Notes under the pieces: generated by a model
The model's database searches: none
What the model saw: the letters and a program-made list of their open reading frames with translations, nothing else
Told to the model about the DNA's origin: nothing
In this document: piece after piece, positions 53,072 to 61,558 of the stretch
Layout: each line of letters starts with the position of its first letter
Numbering within the stretch: position 1 is the stretch's first letter
Translations under genes and position numbers: made by a program
DNA from: Paenibacillus sp.
Lineage (GTDB): Bacteria > Bacillota > Bacilli > Paenibacillales > NBRC-103111
Assembly (NCBI GenBank): GCA_031180825.1
Contig: JAPSLM010000001.1
Span: 62,001 to 126,000, forward strand
DNA length: 64,000 nucleotides
Direction: 5' to 3'

Positions 53072-53236
53072 CTATACCTTCGTCCGCCGGCCCATCAGCA
53101 GCGTAACTACGAACAAGATCAGGAAGATGATGAACAATACCTTGGCGACTCCCGCGGCTGCGCTGGCGATCCCGAAAAATCCGAAAATGCCGGCGATCAC
53201 GGCAACGACGAGAAAAACTAACGACCAGTATAACAT
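53072..53236 (-). CDS. DUF1328 small membrane protein
   Basis: A 54-residue protein with two membrane segments ([38 protein letters not shown]), separated by the Gly/Ala loop [11 protein letters not shown] that is diagnostic of the DUF1328/YtjA family. The family is widespread and stress-associated, with unknown function. ATG 53236 has GGGAGG 9 bases upstream. It is too short for common gene-finding cut-offs. Confidence 0.87.
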   Translation of the reverse strand: MLYWSLVFLVVAVIAGIFGFFGIASAAAGVAKVLFIIFLILFVVTLLMGRRTKV

Positions 53237-53395
53237 GGATGTTCGCCTCCCTTTGTCCAGCGGATTGTAAGTCCGCTTCTCGTCTCATGCTTTTTTTACC
53301 CGGCTTGTCTTCCCCTGAATCAGCAGGAGGTTTCAGGCCGGAGGGGAAGGGGGTAATGAGGAAGCAAGAACGATTGCCGGAATGGAGGAAGCTTT

Positions 53396-54259
53396 ATGGA
53401 CCAGCGCACCGTTCGGTTTCCTAACGCCAGATGGTCGTGGACATTGATGACGGCTCATGAGGACACCGGGATACCCCGGGTTCGCTCCGGGGGGAATACG
53501 AAGCTGCTGCAAGGGTTTATCGTTTATTCGCTTCATCCCGACACCGGGCAGCAAAAAATGTTTTACCGGGTCGACGAGTCGGAGCTCTTGACCCTTCAAG
53601 AAGGGCTGTACCCGTTTGACGACGAACAGGAGAAGCATATGCTCTCATGCATGGATCGCTGCCGGACGGCGCTGCAAGGGTTCTGCATACTGATCGGAGA
53701 AGTCGCGCTGACGTTTTTATCCCAGATGGAAGAGCTGGAATGGAAGCTGGAGGAGCTGGAAGGCCGGATGAAGCGCAGCAACGATTCGAAGGTGCTGGAT
53801 GAAATTATGGATCTTCAGTATGAAGTGCTGGACTGGCACCGCATTCTTCAGCCGCTCGAAGAATTTCACGCCGCCGCCAAAGGCTGGGCGGAAGAAAGCC
53901 CCTGCCATGAATACGATACCAACGAGCTGCTGCTTCAAAGACTGCACTCCCGGTTGAACCGCTATCGCACCGAGCTCGATATCCTGCTGAACATCGACAA
54001 CAATATCGCAACGTACCGGGGCAACGAAATTATGAAAACGCTCACCGTTTTTTCCGTCGTTTGCACCCCGGCTACCGTATTCGGCTCCATCTGGGGCATG
54101 AATTTCAAATATATGCCGGAGCTTGAGCTGCCGTTTGGCTATGCGCTGGCCATCCTCGCCATTGTTCTGCTCACCTTGGCCGTATACTTCTGGATGCGTT
54201 GGAAAGGCTGGACCGGCGATCTGCTGAAGGGGAAAAACAAAGATTCCAACATTATCTGA
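53396..54259 (+). CDS. corA: CorA-family divalent cation transporter
   Basis: A 287-residue channel protein: N-terminal cytoplasmic domain, a long coiled helix (about 105-215) and two C-terminal membrane segments. The pore motif GMN is present in SIWGMNFKYMPELELPFG. It should import Mg2+ (or Co2+/Ni2+) or, in the ZntB-like branch, export Zn2+. ATG 53396 follows GGAGG. The 155-base upstream stretch has a CTTCCCCT/AGGGGAAG hairpin near 53311-53351; no M-box was recognised. Confidence 0.9.
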   Translation: MDQRTVRFPNARWSWTLMTAHEDTGIPRVRSGGNTKLLQGFIVYSLHPDTGQQKMFYRVDESELLTLQEGLYPFDDEQEKHMLSCMDRCRTALQGFCILIGEVALTFLSQMEELEWKLEELEGRMKRSNDSKVLDEIMDLQYEVLDWHRILQPLEEFHAAAKGWAEESPCHEYDTNELLLQRLHSRLNRYRTELDILLNIDNNIATYRGNEIMKTLTVFSVVCTPATVFGSIWGMNFKYMPELELPFGYALAILAIVLLTLAVYFWMRWKGWTGDLLKGKNKDSNII

Positions 54260-54266
54260 ACGCGAA

Positions 54267-54298
54267 AGACGGCCCCTGCGCTGCGCAGAAGGCCGTCT
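54267..54298. terminator. Bidirectional terminator between corA and the uxaC-like gene
   Basis: AGACGGCC (54267-54274) pairs with GGCCGTCT (54291-54298), followed by CTCTTT. Confidence 0.7.
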
Positions 54299-54320
54299 CT
54301 CTTTATGACGGAAGAACCGA

Positions 54321-55583
54321 TCAGGCCGCAGGGTCCGGCTTGCCGAGAAACTTCCAGAATACGCCGCCAAGCAGATCCTCGATATCGCGGCGGATCTCCT
54401 CTTCCTCCAGCCGCCAGCCGGCATCGAACAGATCGCCGTATTTATCGCAGAGCACTTTGCCGATAATTGCGCGGGAGTGATCCCATTTGTATAAGAGCTG
54501 GTCCAGAATCCGGCAATCCGAGTGCTGCGGAATGACGCTGCCGCCAAGCAGCTCAAGCCGCATCCGCGTAATCTCCTCGATCAAGCTCGGGTTATTGAGG
54601 AACCACCAGCAGCCGAACACGAGCAGGTTGCGGTTTTTTCGCGCGGTAACGGCCAGCTCGTGCTGGTTTTCCCGGGACAGCATCGTCACCAGAAATTTCA
54701 CGTCCTGATATTTGCTGACGATCCGCTCGACTGCGCCGATGTCGCTTTTGCCAAGGCTGTCGCCGGCATCCTTCAGAGACGGATTGACTTTGCGCTTCAC
54801 TCCGATCATCATCGCAAACGGGATTCCTGCTTCCCGCGCAACCGGCACGATACACTCGTCGATGATGCGGACGCGGACGGAATCCTCCGGGTACGCAAAA
54901 TCGTTCGGCAGCGAAACGGCCATATACAACGGATTCATCCGGGCAATCCAGTCCTGCAGGAAACGGCGGATTTCGGCGAGCGTGCCGCCGGACAAGTCCG
55001 CGCTGACCTCATAACCCTGCTCTTTGAGCTTGCTCCAGGAGCTGTCCCACAGATTCAGCAGCGGATCGATCCGCAGCGCCGCTTGGAACCGGGGGTCCCG
55101 ACTTGCGCCGGACTCCCATTTCCCGCGTTCGTAAGCATCGAACGGATCGTTGGTCATCACGACCGTCTTCACGTTTGCCAGCTCCAGAATGCGGTCGATG
55201 TAGTCGCCGGCGCTGACGCTGCGGAAATACGCGCGGTATTCCTCCAGGTCGCGCTTCGACAGATCGAAGCCGAGCCGGTTCAATACCGTGACGACGCCGC
55301 GGCACGCTTCGCTGTAGGGCGAGTGCTCGATAAACAGCGTCTGCCAGATCAAGTCGGCCTGCTCCCGTTTGGACAGCTGCCAGAACGCGTCGTAGGACAG
55401 ATCGGGGCGGAAGCGGAACGTTTCGGCGATCAGATAGTGGTACGTCAGGAGCTCGTCGACTCCCCACAACAGCAGGTCTCCGAACGATTCGGCAAACAGA
55501 TGGGTATGAATGTCGGTAACCGGGGTGGTGCGCACCGTTTCGGTCACAAATGCGGTCAATTGCTCCTTGGTTGCAATCGTCAT
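54321..55583 (-). CDS. UxaC-family glucuronate isomerase-like protein
   Basis: A 420-residue amidohydrolase-superfamily enzyme. The metal-binding DIHTHLF is at residue 24, and family regions NDPFDAYERGKW, DPLLNLWDSSW, AMMIGVKRKVNP and FGCWWFLNNPSLIEEI fit UxaC, which interconverts glucuronate and fructuronate or galacturonate and tagaturonate. It is about 50 residues shorter than the usual 470, so it may be a divergent paralogue. No other uronate genes are adjacent. GGGAGG lies 12 bases before ATG 55583. A palindromic operator lies in its promoter. Confidence 0.82.
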   Translation of the reverse strand: MTIATKEQLTAFVTETVRTTPVTDIHTHLFAESFGDLLLWGVDELLTYHYLIAETFRFRPDLSYDAFWQLSKREQADLIWQTLFIEHSPYSEACRGVVTVLNRLGFDLSKRDLEEYRAYFRSVSAGDYIDRILELANVKTVVMTNDPFDAYERGKWESGASRDPRFQAALRIDPLLNLWDSSWSKLKEQGYEVSADLSGGTLAEIRRFLQDWIARMNPLYMAVSLPNDFAYPEDSVRVRIIDECIVPVAREAGIPFAMMIGVKRKVNPSLKDAGDSLGKSDIGAVERIVSKYQDVKFLVTMLSRENQHELAVTARKNRNLLVFGCWWFLNNPSLIEEITRMRLELLGGSVIPQHSDCRILDQLLYKWDHSRAIIGKVLCDKYGDLFDAGWRLEEEEIRRDIEDLLGGVFWKFLGKPDPAA

Positions 55584-55614
55584 AATAGCGGTAAGCCTCC
55601 CGAAAATCGAATAA

Positions 55615-55628
55615 TGTTCACGTGAACA
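55615..55628. promoter_or_regulatory. Palindromic operator of the uxaC-like gene
   Basis: TGTTCACGTGAACA is a perfect 14-bp palindrome just downstream of the expected start point, typical of a LacI- or GntR-type repressor site. Confidence 0.6.
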
Positions 55629-55637
55629 ATGGGTTTA

Positions 55638-55646
55638 ATTATAGCA
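55638..55646 (-). promoter_or_regulatory. Extended -10 promoter of the uxaC-like gene
   Basis: On the minus strand, TG-C-TATAAT (55646-55638). Confidence 0.6.
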
Positions 55647-55751
55647 CTTATTTTGATTTTAGGGTAGATAGGCTAATGACCGTGCCATTTATTTTCACCG
55701 GGCATAGCATGAAGGGACGATTGCAAACCATCCGGATAGGGGCGAATACCG

Positions 55752-55829
55752 ATGGGATATTTCACTTCCTTGCTGCTCATCCTGGTTTTATTTGTTTTGC
55801 TGCTGATCGTTTTGACGGTGCTGATCTGA
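55752..55829 (+). CDS. 25-residue membrane peptide, YjcZ-like
   Basis: The product is a single hydrophobic segment (MGYFTSLLLILVLFVLLLIV). AGGGG lies 9 bases before ATG 55752 and a terminator follows. Sporulation peptides of the YjcZ/SscA type have the core LVLFILLVIV, which this resembles, but the Gly/Cys-rich head is missing. Too short to be sure. Confidence 0.4.
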   Translation: MGYFTSLLLILVLFVLLLIVLTVLI

Positions 55830-55876
55830 TAAGCCGCTGCACATAATAATCGGCGCGAAAATAAAAAGCGCAGTAA

Positions 55877-55919
55877 AAACAGCCCGGGAGCCGTTTGGGA
55901 GAAACGGACCGGGCTGTTT
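55877..55919. terminator. Bidirectional terminator
   Basis: AAACAGCCCGG (55877-55887) pairs with CCGGGCTGTTT (55909-55919), with an inner CCGTTT/AAACGG stem. It serves the small peptide gene and the DUF1657 gene. Confidence 0.8.
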
Positions 55920-55929
55920 AAGTCGTCCA

Positions 55930-56136
55930 TTAAAATCCTTTATATTGGGGTTCCTCGTTTTCAAGCTGCTGTACGCGCGCGCTGACTTGGTCGACGATTT
56001 GCTGCGTTTGCTGAGCGCAGTTTTGGAACAGCGTCTTGGCTTCCTGGTTTTGCGTGCTCAGCGCGAATGTTTCCAAGCTGGCTTGCGCGCTCTTCAGCGA
56101 AGCCAGCGTCGTTTTTACTTGGCTTGCCACGGTCAT
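55930..56136 (-). CDS. DUF1657 protein
   Basis: A 68-residue helical protein (MTVASQVKTTLASLKSAQAS, then QNCAQQTQQIVDQV and EEPQYKGF), matching DUF1657 throughout. ATG 56136 has a strong GGAGGTGATAAC ribosome binding site; the frame from 56193 is longer only by chance. DUF1657 genes accompany spoVA-type operons carrying DUF421 proteins in bacilli. Here it is divergent from that operon rather than at its head. Confidence 0.87.
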   Translation of the reverse strand: MTVASQVKTTLASLKSAQASLETFALSTQNQEAKTLFQNCAQQTQQIVDQVSARVQQLENEEPQYKGF

Positions 56137-56292
56137 GTTATCACCTCCACAACCGATAATGTACGCGATTAGAATAGAGCTGATGAATGTCAATAACTAC
56201 CTGCAAATAACAATTCTTCTTTCGGCGAATAATGTATTTGTCAAAACCGCCCCGTCAAGGAAGCATGGACTACACCTGAAGGAGTGAGATTT

Positions 56293-57153
56293 TTGGCCGA
56301 ATGGGTCCAGATTATTATCCGGTCGCTGTTTACCATTGCCATCTTGTTTTTAATGACCCGCATTCTTGGAAAGAAGCAAATATCGCAGCTCACCTTCTTT
56401 GAATACATAACAGGCATTGTTCTCGGTGATTTGGCAGGCTTTATGTCCACGGATATCAACGCTTTTTTTATCCACGGCTTCGTTGCGATTCTTGTCTGGT
56501 TTACGGTTCCGCTCACGCTTGAGCTGCTTACGTTAAAAAGCAAATGGATGCGGGACTGGTTCGAGGGAAAAGGAACGATATTCATCAAGGAAGGCAAAAT
56601 TCTTGAAGATAATTTGAAAAAAGAACGGTATACCGCCGATGAATTGCTCGAACAGCTGCGGGCCAAAAACGTCTTCCGGGCAGCGGACGTGGAATTTGCC
56701 GTTCTGGAAGCGAGCGGGGATCTGAGCGTGCTGCTTAAAAAGGAAAACCAGCCGGTCACTCCGGCCCAACTGGGGATCAAAACCGTGCCGGAAAGAGAGC
56801 CGCAAACCGTCATTATCGACGGCAACCTGATGGACGAGCCGCTGGCCACGGCCGGATTGAGCCGGGAATGGCTTTTCACGGAGTTGGAGAAAATAGGCGT
56901 AACCTTGGAGAACGTGTTTATCGGCCAGGTGGACTCGCACGGCCAATTGACCGTCGATTTATACGACGACATGCTCCAAGTGCCCGCACCTGTTCAAAAG
57001 CCGCTTCTGCTAGCTACGCTCAGGAAGTGCGAAGCGGATTTGGCGCTGTATTCCCTCGCCGTCGAGAACGGGGGCGCGAAGCGCATGTACGAAAGGTGCA
57101 CGGAGCAAACCAGCCGCATTTTGGAGCAGATCGAGCCTCTTCTGAAGACATAA
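56293..57153 (+). CDS. DUF421/DUF1657 spore membrane protein (2Duf/YetF-like)
   Basis: A 286-residue protein. Three membrane segments occupy residues 1-85 (LFTIAILFLMTRILGKKQIS, FEYITGIVLGDLAGF), followed by the DUF421 soluble domain (about 95-210) and a C-terminal DUF1657-like helical part (about 225-286, LLATLRKCEADLALYSLAVE). In Bacillus, DUF421/DUF1657 proteins encoded beside spoVA genes affect spore wet-heat resistance. TTG 56293 has AAGGAG 8 bases upstream; GTG 56284 lies within that ribosome binding site. Confidence 0.85.
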   Translation: MAEWVQIIIRSLFTIAILFLMTRILGKKQISQLTFFEYITGIVLGDLAGFMSTDINAFFIHGFVAILVWFTVPLTLELLTLKSKWMRDWFEGKGTIFIKEGKILEDNLKKERYTADELLEQLRAKNVFRAADVEFAVLEASGDLSVLLKKENQPVTPAQLGIKTVPEREPQTVIIDGNLMDEPLATAGLSREWLFTELEKIGVTLENVFIGQVDSHGQLTVDLYDDMLQVPAPVQKPLLLATLRKCEADLALYSLAVENGGAKRMYERCTEQTSRILEQIEPLLKT

Positions 57154-57177
57154 AAAACATCGGGAGGAACAGCGAGC

Positions 57178-57657
57178 ATGAGCACAAAGTCCAAAATGAA
57201 AAAGTTGACCTGGACTCAACAGGAATATCAGGAATTCGCCAAAAAGAGAGAACCGGCGCGTCCGGTGCTCAAAAACTGCTTTCGCGCTTTTATTGCGGGG
57301 GGACTCATCTGTCTGATCGGGCAGTGCGTGTCGCAGGCGTTCATTTATTGGTTCGGCTTTACGGAAAAAACGGCGGGAGACCCGACGGTAGCGGTCATGA
57401 TCTTCCTGTCCGTCGTTCTTACCTGCCTCGGCGTGTACGACAAAATCGCCCAATGGGCCGGTGCCGGTTCGGCCGTTCCCGTAACCGGATTTGCCAATTC
57501 GATGTGCTCCGCGGCTCTTGAGCATAAAAGCGAAGGCTACGTGCTGGGCGTCGGAGGCAATATGTTCAAGCTGGCCGGCCCGGTTATCGTCTACGGGACG
57601 GTATCCGCCTTTATTATCGGCCTCGTCCACTGGCTGTTCGGATTGGGGGTTAAATGA
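57178..57657 (+). CDS. spoVAC: Stage V sporulation protein AC
   Basis: A 159-residue membrane protein with about four segments (FIAGGLICLIGQCVSQAFIY; VMIFLSVVLTCLGVYDKIAQ; AGSAVPVTGFANSMCSAALE). SpoVAC forms the inner-membrane channel that moves dipicolinic acid into the forespore and out at germination. GGGAGG precedes ATG 57178. Followed after one base by spoVAD. Confidence 0.93.
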   Translation: MSTKSKMKKLTWTQQEYQEFAKKREPARPVLKNCFRAFIAGGLICLIGQCVSQAFIYWFGFTEKTAGDPTVAVMIFLSVVLTCLGVYDKIAQWAGAGSAVPVTGFANSMCSAALEHKSEGYVLGVGGNMFKLAGPVIVYGTVSAFIIGLVHWLFGLGVK

Positions 57658-57658
57658 G

Positions 57659-58672
57659 ATGCTGAAAGGAGCCCAAAGCTGGGAATTCAAAACGCGTCCG
57701 GTCATCCGGGGGACGGCTACGATCGTAGGACCGGATGAAGGCAACGGACCGCTGGGCAACGAGTTCGATATCGTGCACGGGGAGACGACGCTCGGACAGG
57801 ACAGCTGGGAGAAGGCGGAGAAAAAGCTGCTGGAAGAAGCGGCGAAGCTGGCGATCGAAAATGCCGGGCTGACCAAGGAGCATATCCAGTTTTATGTCGG
57901 CGGCGATCTGCTCAATCAGATTATCAGCAACAGCTTTGCGGTGCGGACGATGCAAATCCCTTACCTCGGCATCTTCGGCGCTTGCTCGACTTCGATGGAG
58001 GGGCTTGCCGTCGCCTCGCTGATCGTCGATTCCGGCTTCGGCCATCATGTGATGGCCGGCACCTGCAGCCATAATTCCACGGCGGAGAAGCAGTTTCGCT
58101 ATCCGACGGAATACGGCTCGCAGAAGCCGCCGACCGCGCAGTATACGGTTACGGGAGCAGCTTGCGCCGTCCTGGGGAACCACGGTCCGGGCCCGGTCGT
58201 GACCGGGGCGACGATCGGCCGGGTCGTCGACATGGGCATCAAGGATCCCTTCAATATGGGGGCCGCGATGGCTCCGGCGGCAGTGGATACGCTGCAGGCG
58301 CATTTTCGCGATTTTCAGCGGGAGCCGGGCTACTACGATTTGATCGTGACCGGCGATTTGGCGAAGGTCGGCTATGAGATCGCCTGCGAGCTGCTGGAGA
58401 AGCACAAGGTGCCGATTCATCAAACGACCTACAAAGACTGCGGCCTGATGGTATACGACCGGGACAATCAGAACGTACAGGCGGGCGGCAGCGGGTGCGC
58501 CTGCTCTGCCGTCGTCACTTACGGGCATATTTTGAAACGGATTAAAAAGGGCGAGCTGAAGCGGGTGCTCGTTGTGGCGACCGGAGCGCTGCTGTCCCCG
58601 CTTTCCTTCCAGCAAGGGGAAAGCATTCCCTGCATCGCCCATGCGGTAGCGATCGAAAGTGAGGTGCGTTAG
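57659..58672 (+). CDS. spoVAD: Stage V sporulation protein AD
   Basis: A 337-residue thiolase-fold protein on the outer face of the spore inner membrane that binds dipicolinate. Recognisable are [67 protein letters not shown] and [11 protein letters not shown]. The start at 57659 is right after the spoVAC stop; the longer frame from 57491 overlaps spoVAC. Confidence 0.95.
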   Translation: MLKGAQSWEFKTRPVIRGTATIVGPDEGNGPLGNEFDIVHGETTLGQDSWEKAEKKLLEEAAKLAIENAGLTKEHIQFYVGGDLLNQIISNSFAVRTMQIPYLGIFGACSTSMEGLAVASLIVDSGFGHHVMAGTCSHNSTAEKQFRYPTEYGSQKPPTAQYTVTGAACAVLGNHGPGPVVTGATIGRVVDMGIKDPFNMGAAMAPAAVDTLQAHFRDFQREPGYYDLIVTGDLAKVGYEIACELLEKHKVPIHQTTYKDCGLMVYDRDNQNVQAGGSGCACSAVVTYGHILKRIKKGELKRVLVVATGALLSPLSFQQGESIPCIAHAVAIESEVR

Positions 58673-58674
58673 CA

Positions 58675-59049
58675 ATGGATTGGATGCAGTTTGTTTGGGC
58701 TTTTGTCGTCGGCGGGGCGATCTGCGTCATCGGCCAGCTGCTGATCGACGTGATGCGGCTGACGCCCGCGCATACGATGAGCACGCTGGTCGTCGCGGGT
58801 GCGATCGTGGACGGCATTCCGGTCGGCAGCAAAAGCCTGTACGACCGTTTTATCGAGTTTGCCGGAGCCGGAGCGACCGTGCCGATTACAAGCTTTGGCA
58901 ATTCACTCGTGCACGGTGCGGTAGCCGAACTCAAATTGCACGGCGTAGTCGGCATCATTACCGGCATTTTCGAGGTGACGAGCGCAGGCGTATCGGCGGC
59001 CATCATCTTTTCGTTTCTTGCGGCGCTCGTATTCAGGCCGCAGGGCTGA
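58675..59049 (+). CDS. spoVAE: Stage V sporulation protein AE (AEb)
   Basis: A 124-residue membrane protein ([40 protein letters not shown]), partner of SpoVAC in the dipicolinate channel. It ends the DUF421-spoVAC-spoVAD-spoVAE operon; no spoVAA, AB or AF gene follows, so this is the short accessory type of spoVA operon. ATG 58675 lies 2 bases after the spoVAD stop. Confidence 0.93.
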   Translation: MDWMQFVWAFVVGGAICVIGQLLIDVMRLTPAHTMSTLVVAGAIVDGIPVGSKSLYDRFIEFAGAGATVPITSFGNSLVHGAVAELKLHGVVGIITGIFEVTSAGVSAAIIFSFLAALVFRPQG

Positions 59050-59082
59050 GCGGGCTAGTGCTGGCCCGGCCCGACAAACCTC

Positions 59083-59109
59083 GCCCCGGCGATATTCCGG
59101 GGCTTTTTT
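59083..59109 (+). terminator. Terminator of the spoVA operon
   Basis: GCCCCGG (59083-59089), a 7-base loop and CCGGGGC (59097-59103), then TTTTTT. The remaining gap to 59351 is T-rich without a gene; TACAAT (59165) and TATACT (59314) are possible -10 elements lacking good -35 elements. Confidence 0.85.
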
Positions 59110-59351
59110 GATTGTTTGAAGAAATTCATCGGTTTTACACGTATACGCCGTTTTTTGTATCCTGTACAATAAAGGTTAAGCGTTTGCTTTTCCTTGGCCG
59201 TATCCGAATTTCCGGGAGAGAACGAATCCGGATTTGTTACATTTTGTTTCATTTTGGCGTTATTTTCCCTATATGGATCCATTTTCGAGAACTTTATTTC
59301 CCGTTCTTACGTATATACTTTGTACGATAACATTTCGAGGAGGCCCGGACG

Positions 59352-60311
59352 ATGGAAACGATGATACGAGAAGATATTCAAGCCTTGAAGCGCATACAAG
59401 CGAATTTGGCATCCTGCATCCTCGGAAAAACGGACGAGATTGTGCTGCTGATGACCGCTATGCTGGCAGGGGGCCATGTGCTGCTTGAGGACGTGCCCGG
59501 CACCGGCAAGACGGTGCTGATCAAAGCGCTTGCCAAATCGATCCGCGGCCAGTTCCGCCGTATTCAATGCAATCCCGACCTTCTTCCTACCGATATTACG
59601 GGAGTTTCGATCTATCATCCGAAGGACGAGGTATTTGTTTTCCGGCCCGGCCCGATTATGACGCATATATTGCTGGCGGACGAAATTAACCGGGCGACGA
59701 CCAAGACGCAGTCGGCGCTGCTCGAAGCGATGGAGGAGCGGCATGTGACGGTCGACGGGGAAACGTACGACCTGCCGAAGCCGTTCCTGCTGCTGGCCAC
59801 GCAAAATCCGATCGACTTCGAGGGCACGTACATTTTGCCTGAGGCCCAGCTGGACCGGTTCATGATGAAGTTCAGCCTCGGCTATCCGGATGCGGAGACG
59901 GAAACGAAGATGATTTTGGCGCAAAGCGTCGCCCATCCGCTCGATGAGCTGGAGCCGGTCGTGGACAGCGACCAGATTTTGGCGATCCAGAAGCAGGTCA
60001 AGCAGGTGCACCTCGACGAAGCGGTAGCCGCTTACCTGGTCGCCGTCACCCGCCTGACGCGCGAGCATGGCTCGATCTATCTCGGAGCCAGTCCGCGGGC
60101 GACGCTCGCGCTCGTACAGGCGTCCAAAGCGCTTGCTTTAATTCAGGAACGGGATTACGTCATCCCGGACGATATTAAGTTTTTGGTCCCGTACGTGCTA
60201 GGCCACCGGATTTTGCTGACGGCCGAGGCCCGGATGGAGGGGGCCACGGTACAATCCGTCCTGCAATCGGTCGTGCAGCAGGTGAAAGTGCCGGTACGTT
60301 GGGAGAAGTGA
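59352..60311 (+). CDS. MoxR-family AAA+ ATPase
   Basis: A 319-residue AAA+ ATPase. Walker A EDVPGTGKTVLIKALA, Walker B LLADEINRATTKTQSALLEAMEE, sensor 1 ATQNPIDFEGTY and the lid domain GASPRATLALVQASKA are canonical MoxR. MoxR proteins act as chaperones for assembly or activation of partner complexes. GAGGAGG precedes ATG 59352. It heads a classic MoxR-DUF58-transglutaminase operon. Confidence 0.94.
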   Translation: METMIREDIQALKRIQANLASCILGKTDEIVLLMTAMLAGGHVLLEDVPGTGKTVLIKALAKSIRGQFRRIQCNPDLLPTDITGVSIYHPKDEVFVFRPGPIMTHILLADEINRATTKTQSALLEAMEERHVTVDGETYDLPKPFLLLATQNPIDFEGTYILPEAQLDRFMMKFSLGYPDAETETKMILAQSVAHPLDELEPVVDSDQILAIQKQVKQVHLDEAVAAYLVAVTRLTREHGSIYLGASPRATLALVQASKALALIQERDYVIPDDIKFLVPYVLGHRILLTAEARMEGATVQSVLQSVVQQVKVPVRWEK

Positions 60312-60313
60312 GC

Positions 60314-61558
60314 ATGATGAAACCTTCCTTCGCTCAAAGGCTCCCGTCCAAGCCGCGGCTCAACCGTAAATTTTGGGCGGTGGCGGCCGCTTTTGCGGGA
60401 AGTCTCGGCTTTTTGCTGTTTCAGGGCGGCAAGCTCGCTTTAATGCTGTTCGTCATGATGACGATTTTAAGCGTTTATTTGCTGCTGGGGCAATGGAGCG
60501 GCATTAAGCGGACCCAAGGCGTACGCACGCTGTCGGGCGGCGATTACGGTTCTCTCCTGCCGGCCGGCAGCTCGCTGGGCGTAAAGATCCAACTGCACAT
60601 TCCGGGCATCTGGCCAATCCCTTATTTGTTTATTAAGGACCGCTTGTACCACAAAAGCGGGCGCGAGCTGACGTTCGAAGCGACGGTCGTTCCCGACTGG
60701 CGGCGGCGCGCGGAATGGGAGTACCGGACGCCGGCCATGCGCCGGGGGCGCTATACGTTCGGGCAAACGGAATGCGTGACGGAGGACGTTTTCGGCTTGT
60801 TCGAGCACAAAGGCAGTCTGGAGCTGCCCCAGAGCATCGCCGTCCTGCCGCAGACCGTACCGATCAGGGAATGGCAGCAGTATCACCAGATGATGAAAGG
60901 AACGAGCCACCACTCGTCCACGACCCGGGCCGTCCGGGAGACAACGCAGATCAACGGGGTTCGCGAATATATTTACGGGGACCGCATCTCCCGAATTCAC
61001 TGGAATGCGACGGCGAAGACCGGTACTTGGAAATCGAAGGAATTCGAGCGCGAATCGCTGCCCAAAACGTACTTGATTCTCGACCGGGCCGGGCAAGCCT
61101 ACGGGGACCCCGAGCAGTTCGAATTGGCCGTATCCGTAGCCGCGTCCTTGTTTCAATACGGGGCGGAGCGGGGACTTGCGCTCGGGCTCGTCTCCACGGG
61201 GGCCGACGACGTCTATCTCGAGCCCAAGACCGGGCAGGCGCCGTATCAGACGGCGCAGCAGCATTTCATCGATGTGGAGGCCGATGGCGTCCATGACATC
61301 CGACATGTGCTCAAAAATAAAGTGCATCAGCTGATGCCCGGCAGCTTCGTAACCGTAATCAGTCCGATGTCCGGCGAACCGATGCTGCAGGTGCTTGCGT
61401 GGCTGAAGCAGCAGCAGATGAATCCTTGTCACCTCTGGATCGGCGCCGCCCGCGGCCAAGAGGTCTGGGTCAAAGATTTGCATGCGCGGGGCGTTCCCTG
61501 CTATGCGGTAAGACAGCTGTCGGAGCTGCCCGGAGTGTTGGGAGGTCGGAAGGGATGA
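60314..61558 (+). CDS. DUF58 membrane protein
   Basis: A 414-residue protein with two N-terminal membrane segments (about 20-60) and the DUF58 core GVREYIYGDRISRIHWNATAKTG at about residues 215-237, which leads into a VWA-like domain. Its partner MoxR and the transglutaminase-like protein are encoded on either side. ATG 60314 lies 2 bases after the moxR stop with GGGAGAAG upstream. Confidence 0.9.
   Translation: MMKPSFAQRLPSKPRLNRKFWAVAAAFAGSLGFLLFQGGKLALMLFVMMTILSVYLLLGQWSGIKRTQGVRTLSGGDYGSLLPAGSSLGVKIQLHIPGIWPIPYLFIKDRLYHKSGRELTFEATVVPDWRRRAEWEYRTPAMRRGRYTFGQTECVTEDVFGLFEHKGSLELPQSIAVLPQTVPIREWQQYHQMMKGTSHHSSTTRAVRETTQINGVREYIYGDRISRIHWNATAKTGTWKSKEFERESLPKTYLILDRAGQAYGDPEQFELAVSVAASLFQYGAERGLALGLVSTGADDVYLEPKTGQAPYQTAQQHFIDVEADGVHDIRHVLKNKVHQLMPGSFVTVISPMSGEPMLQVLAWLKQQQMNPCHLWIGAARGQEVWVKDLHARGVPCYAVRQLSELPGVLGGRKG

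Noticed and set aside
55673..55930. 85-codon minus-strand open frame
   Set aside because: Reads through the terminator hairpin at 55877-55919 and lacks a ribosome binding site; a 25-codon plus-strand frame fits better.
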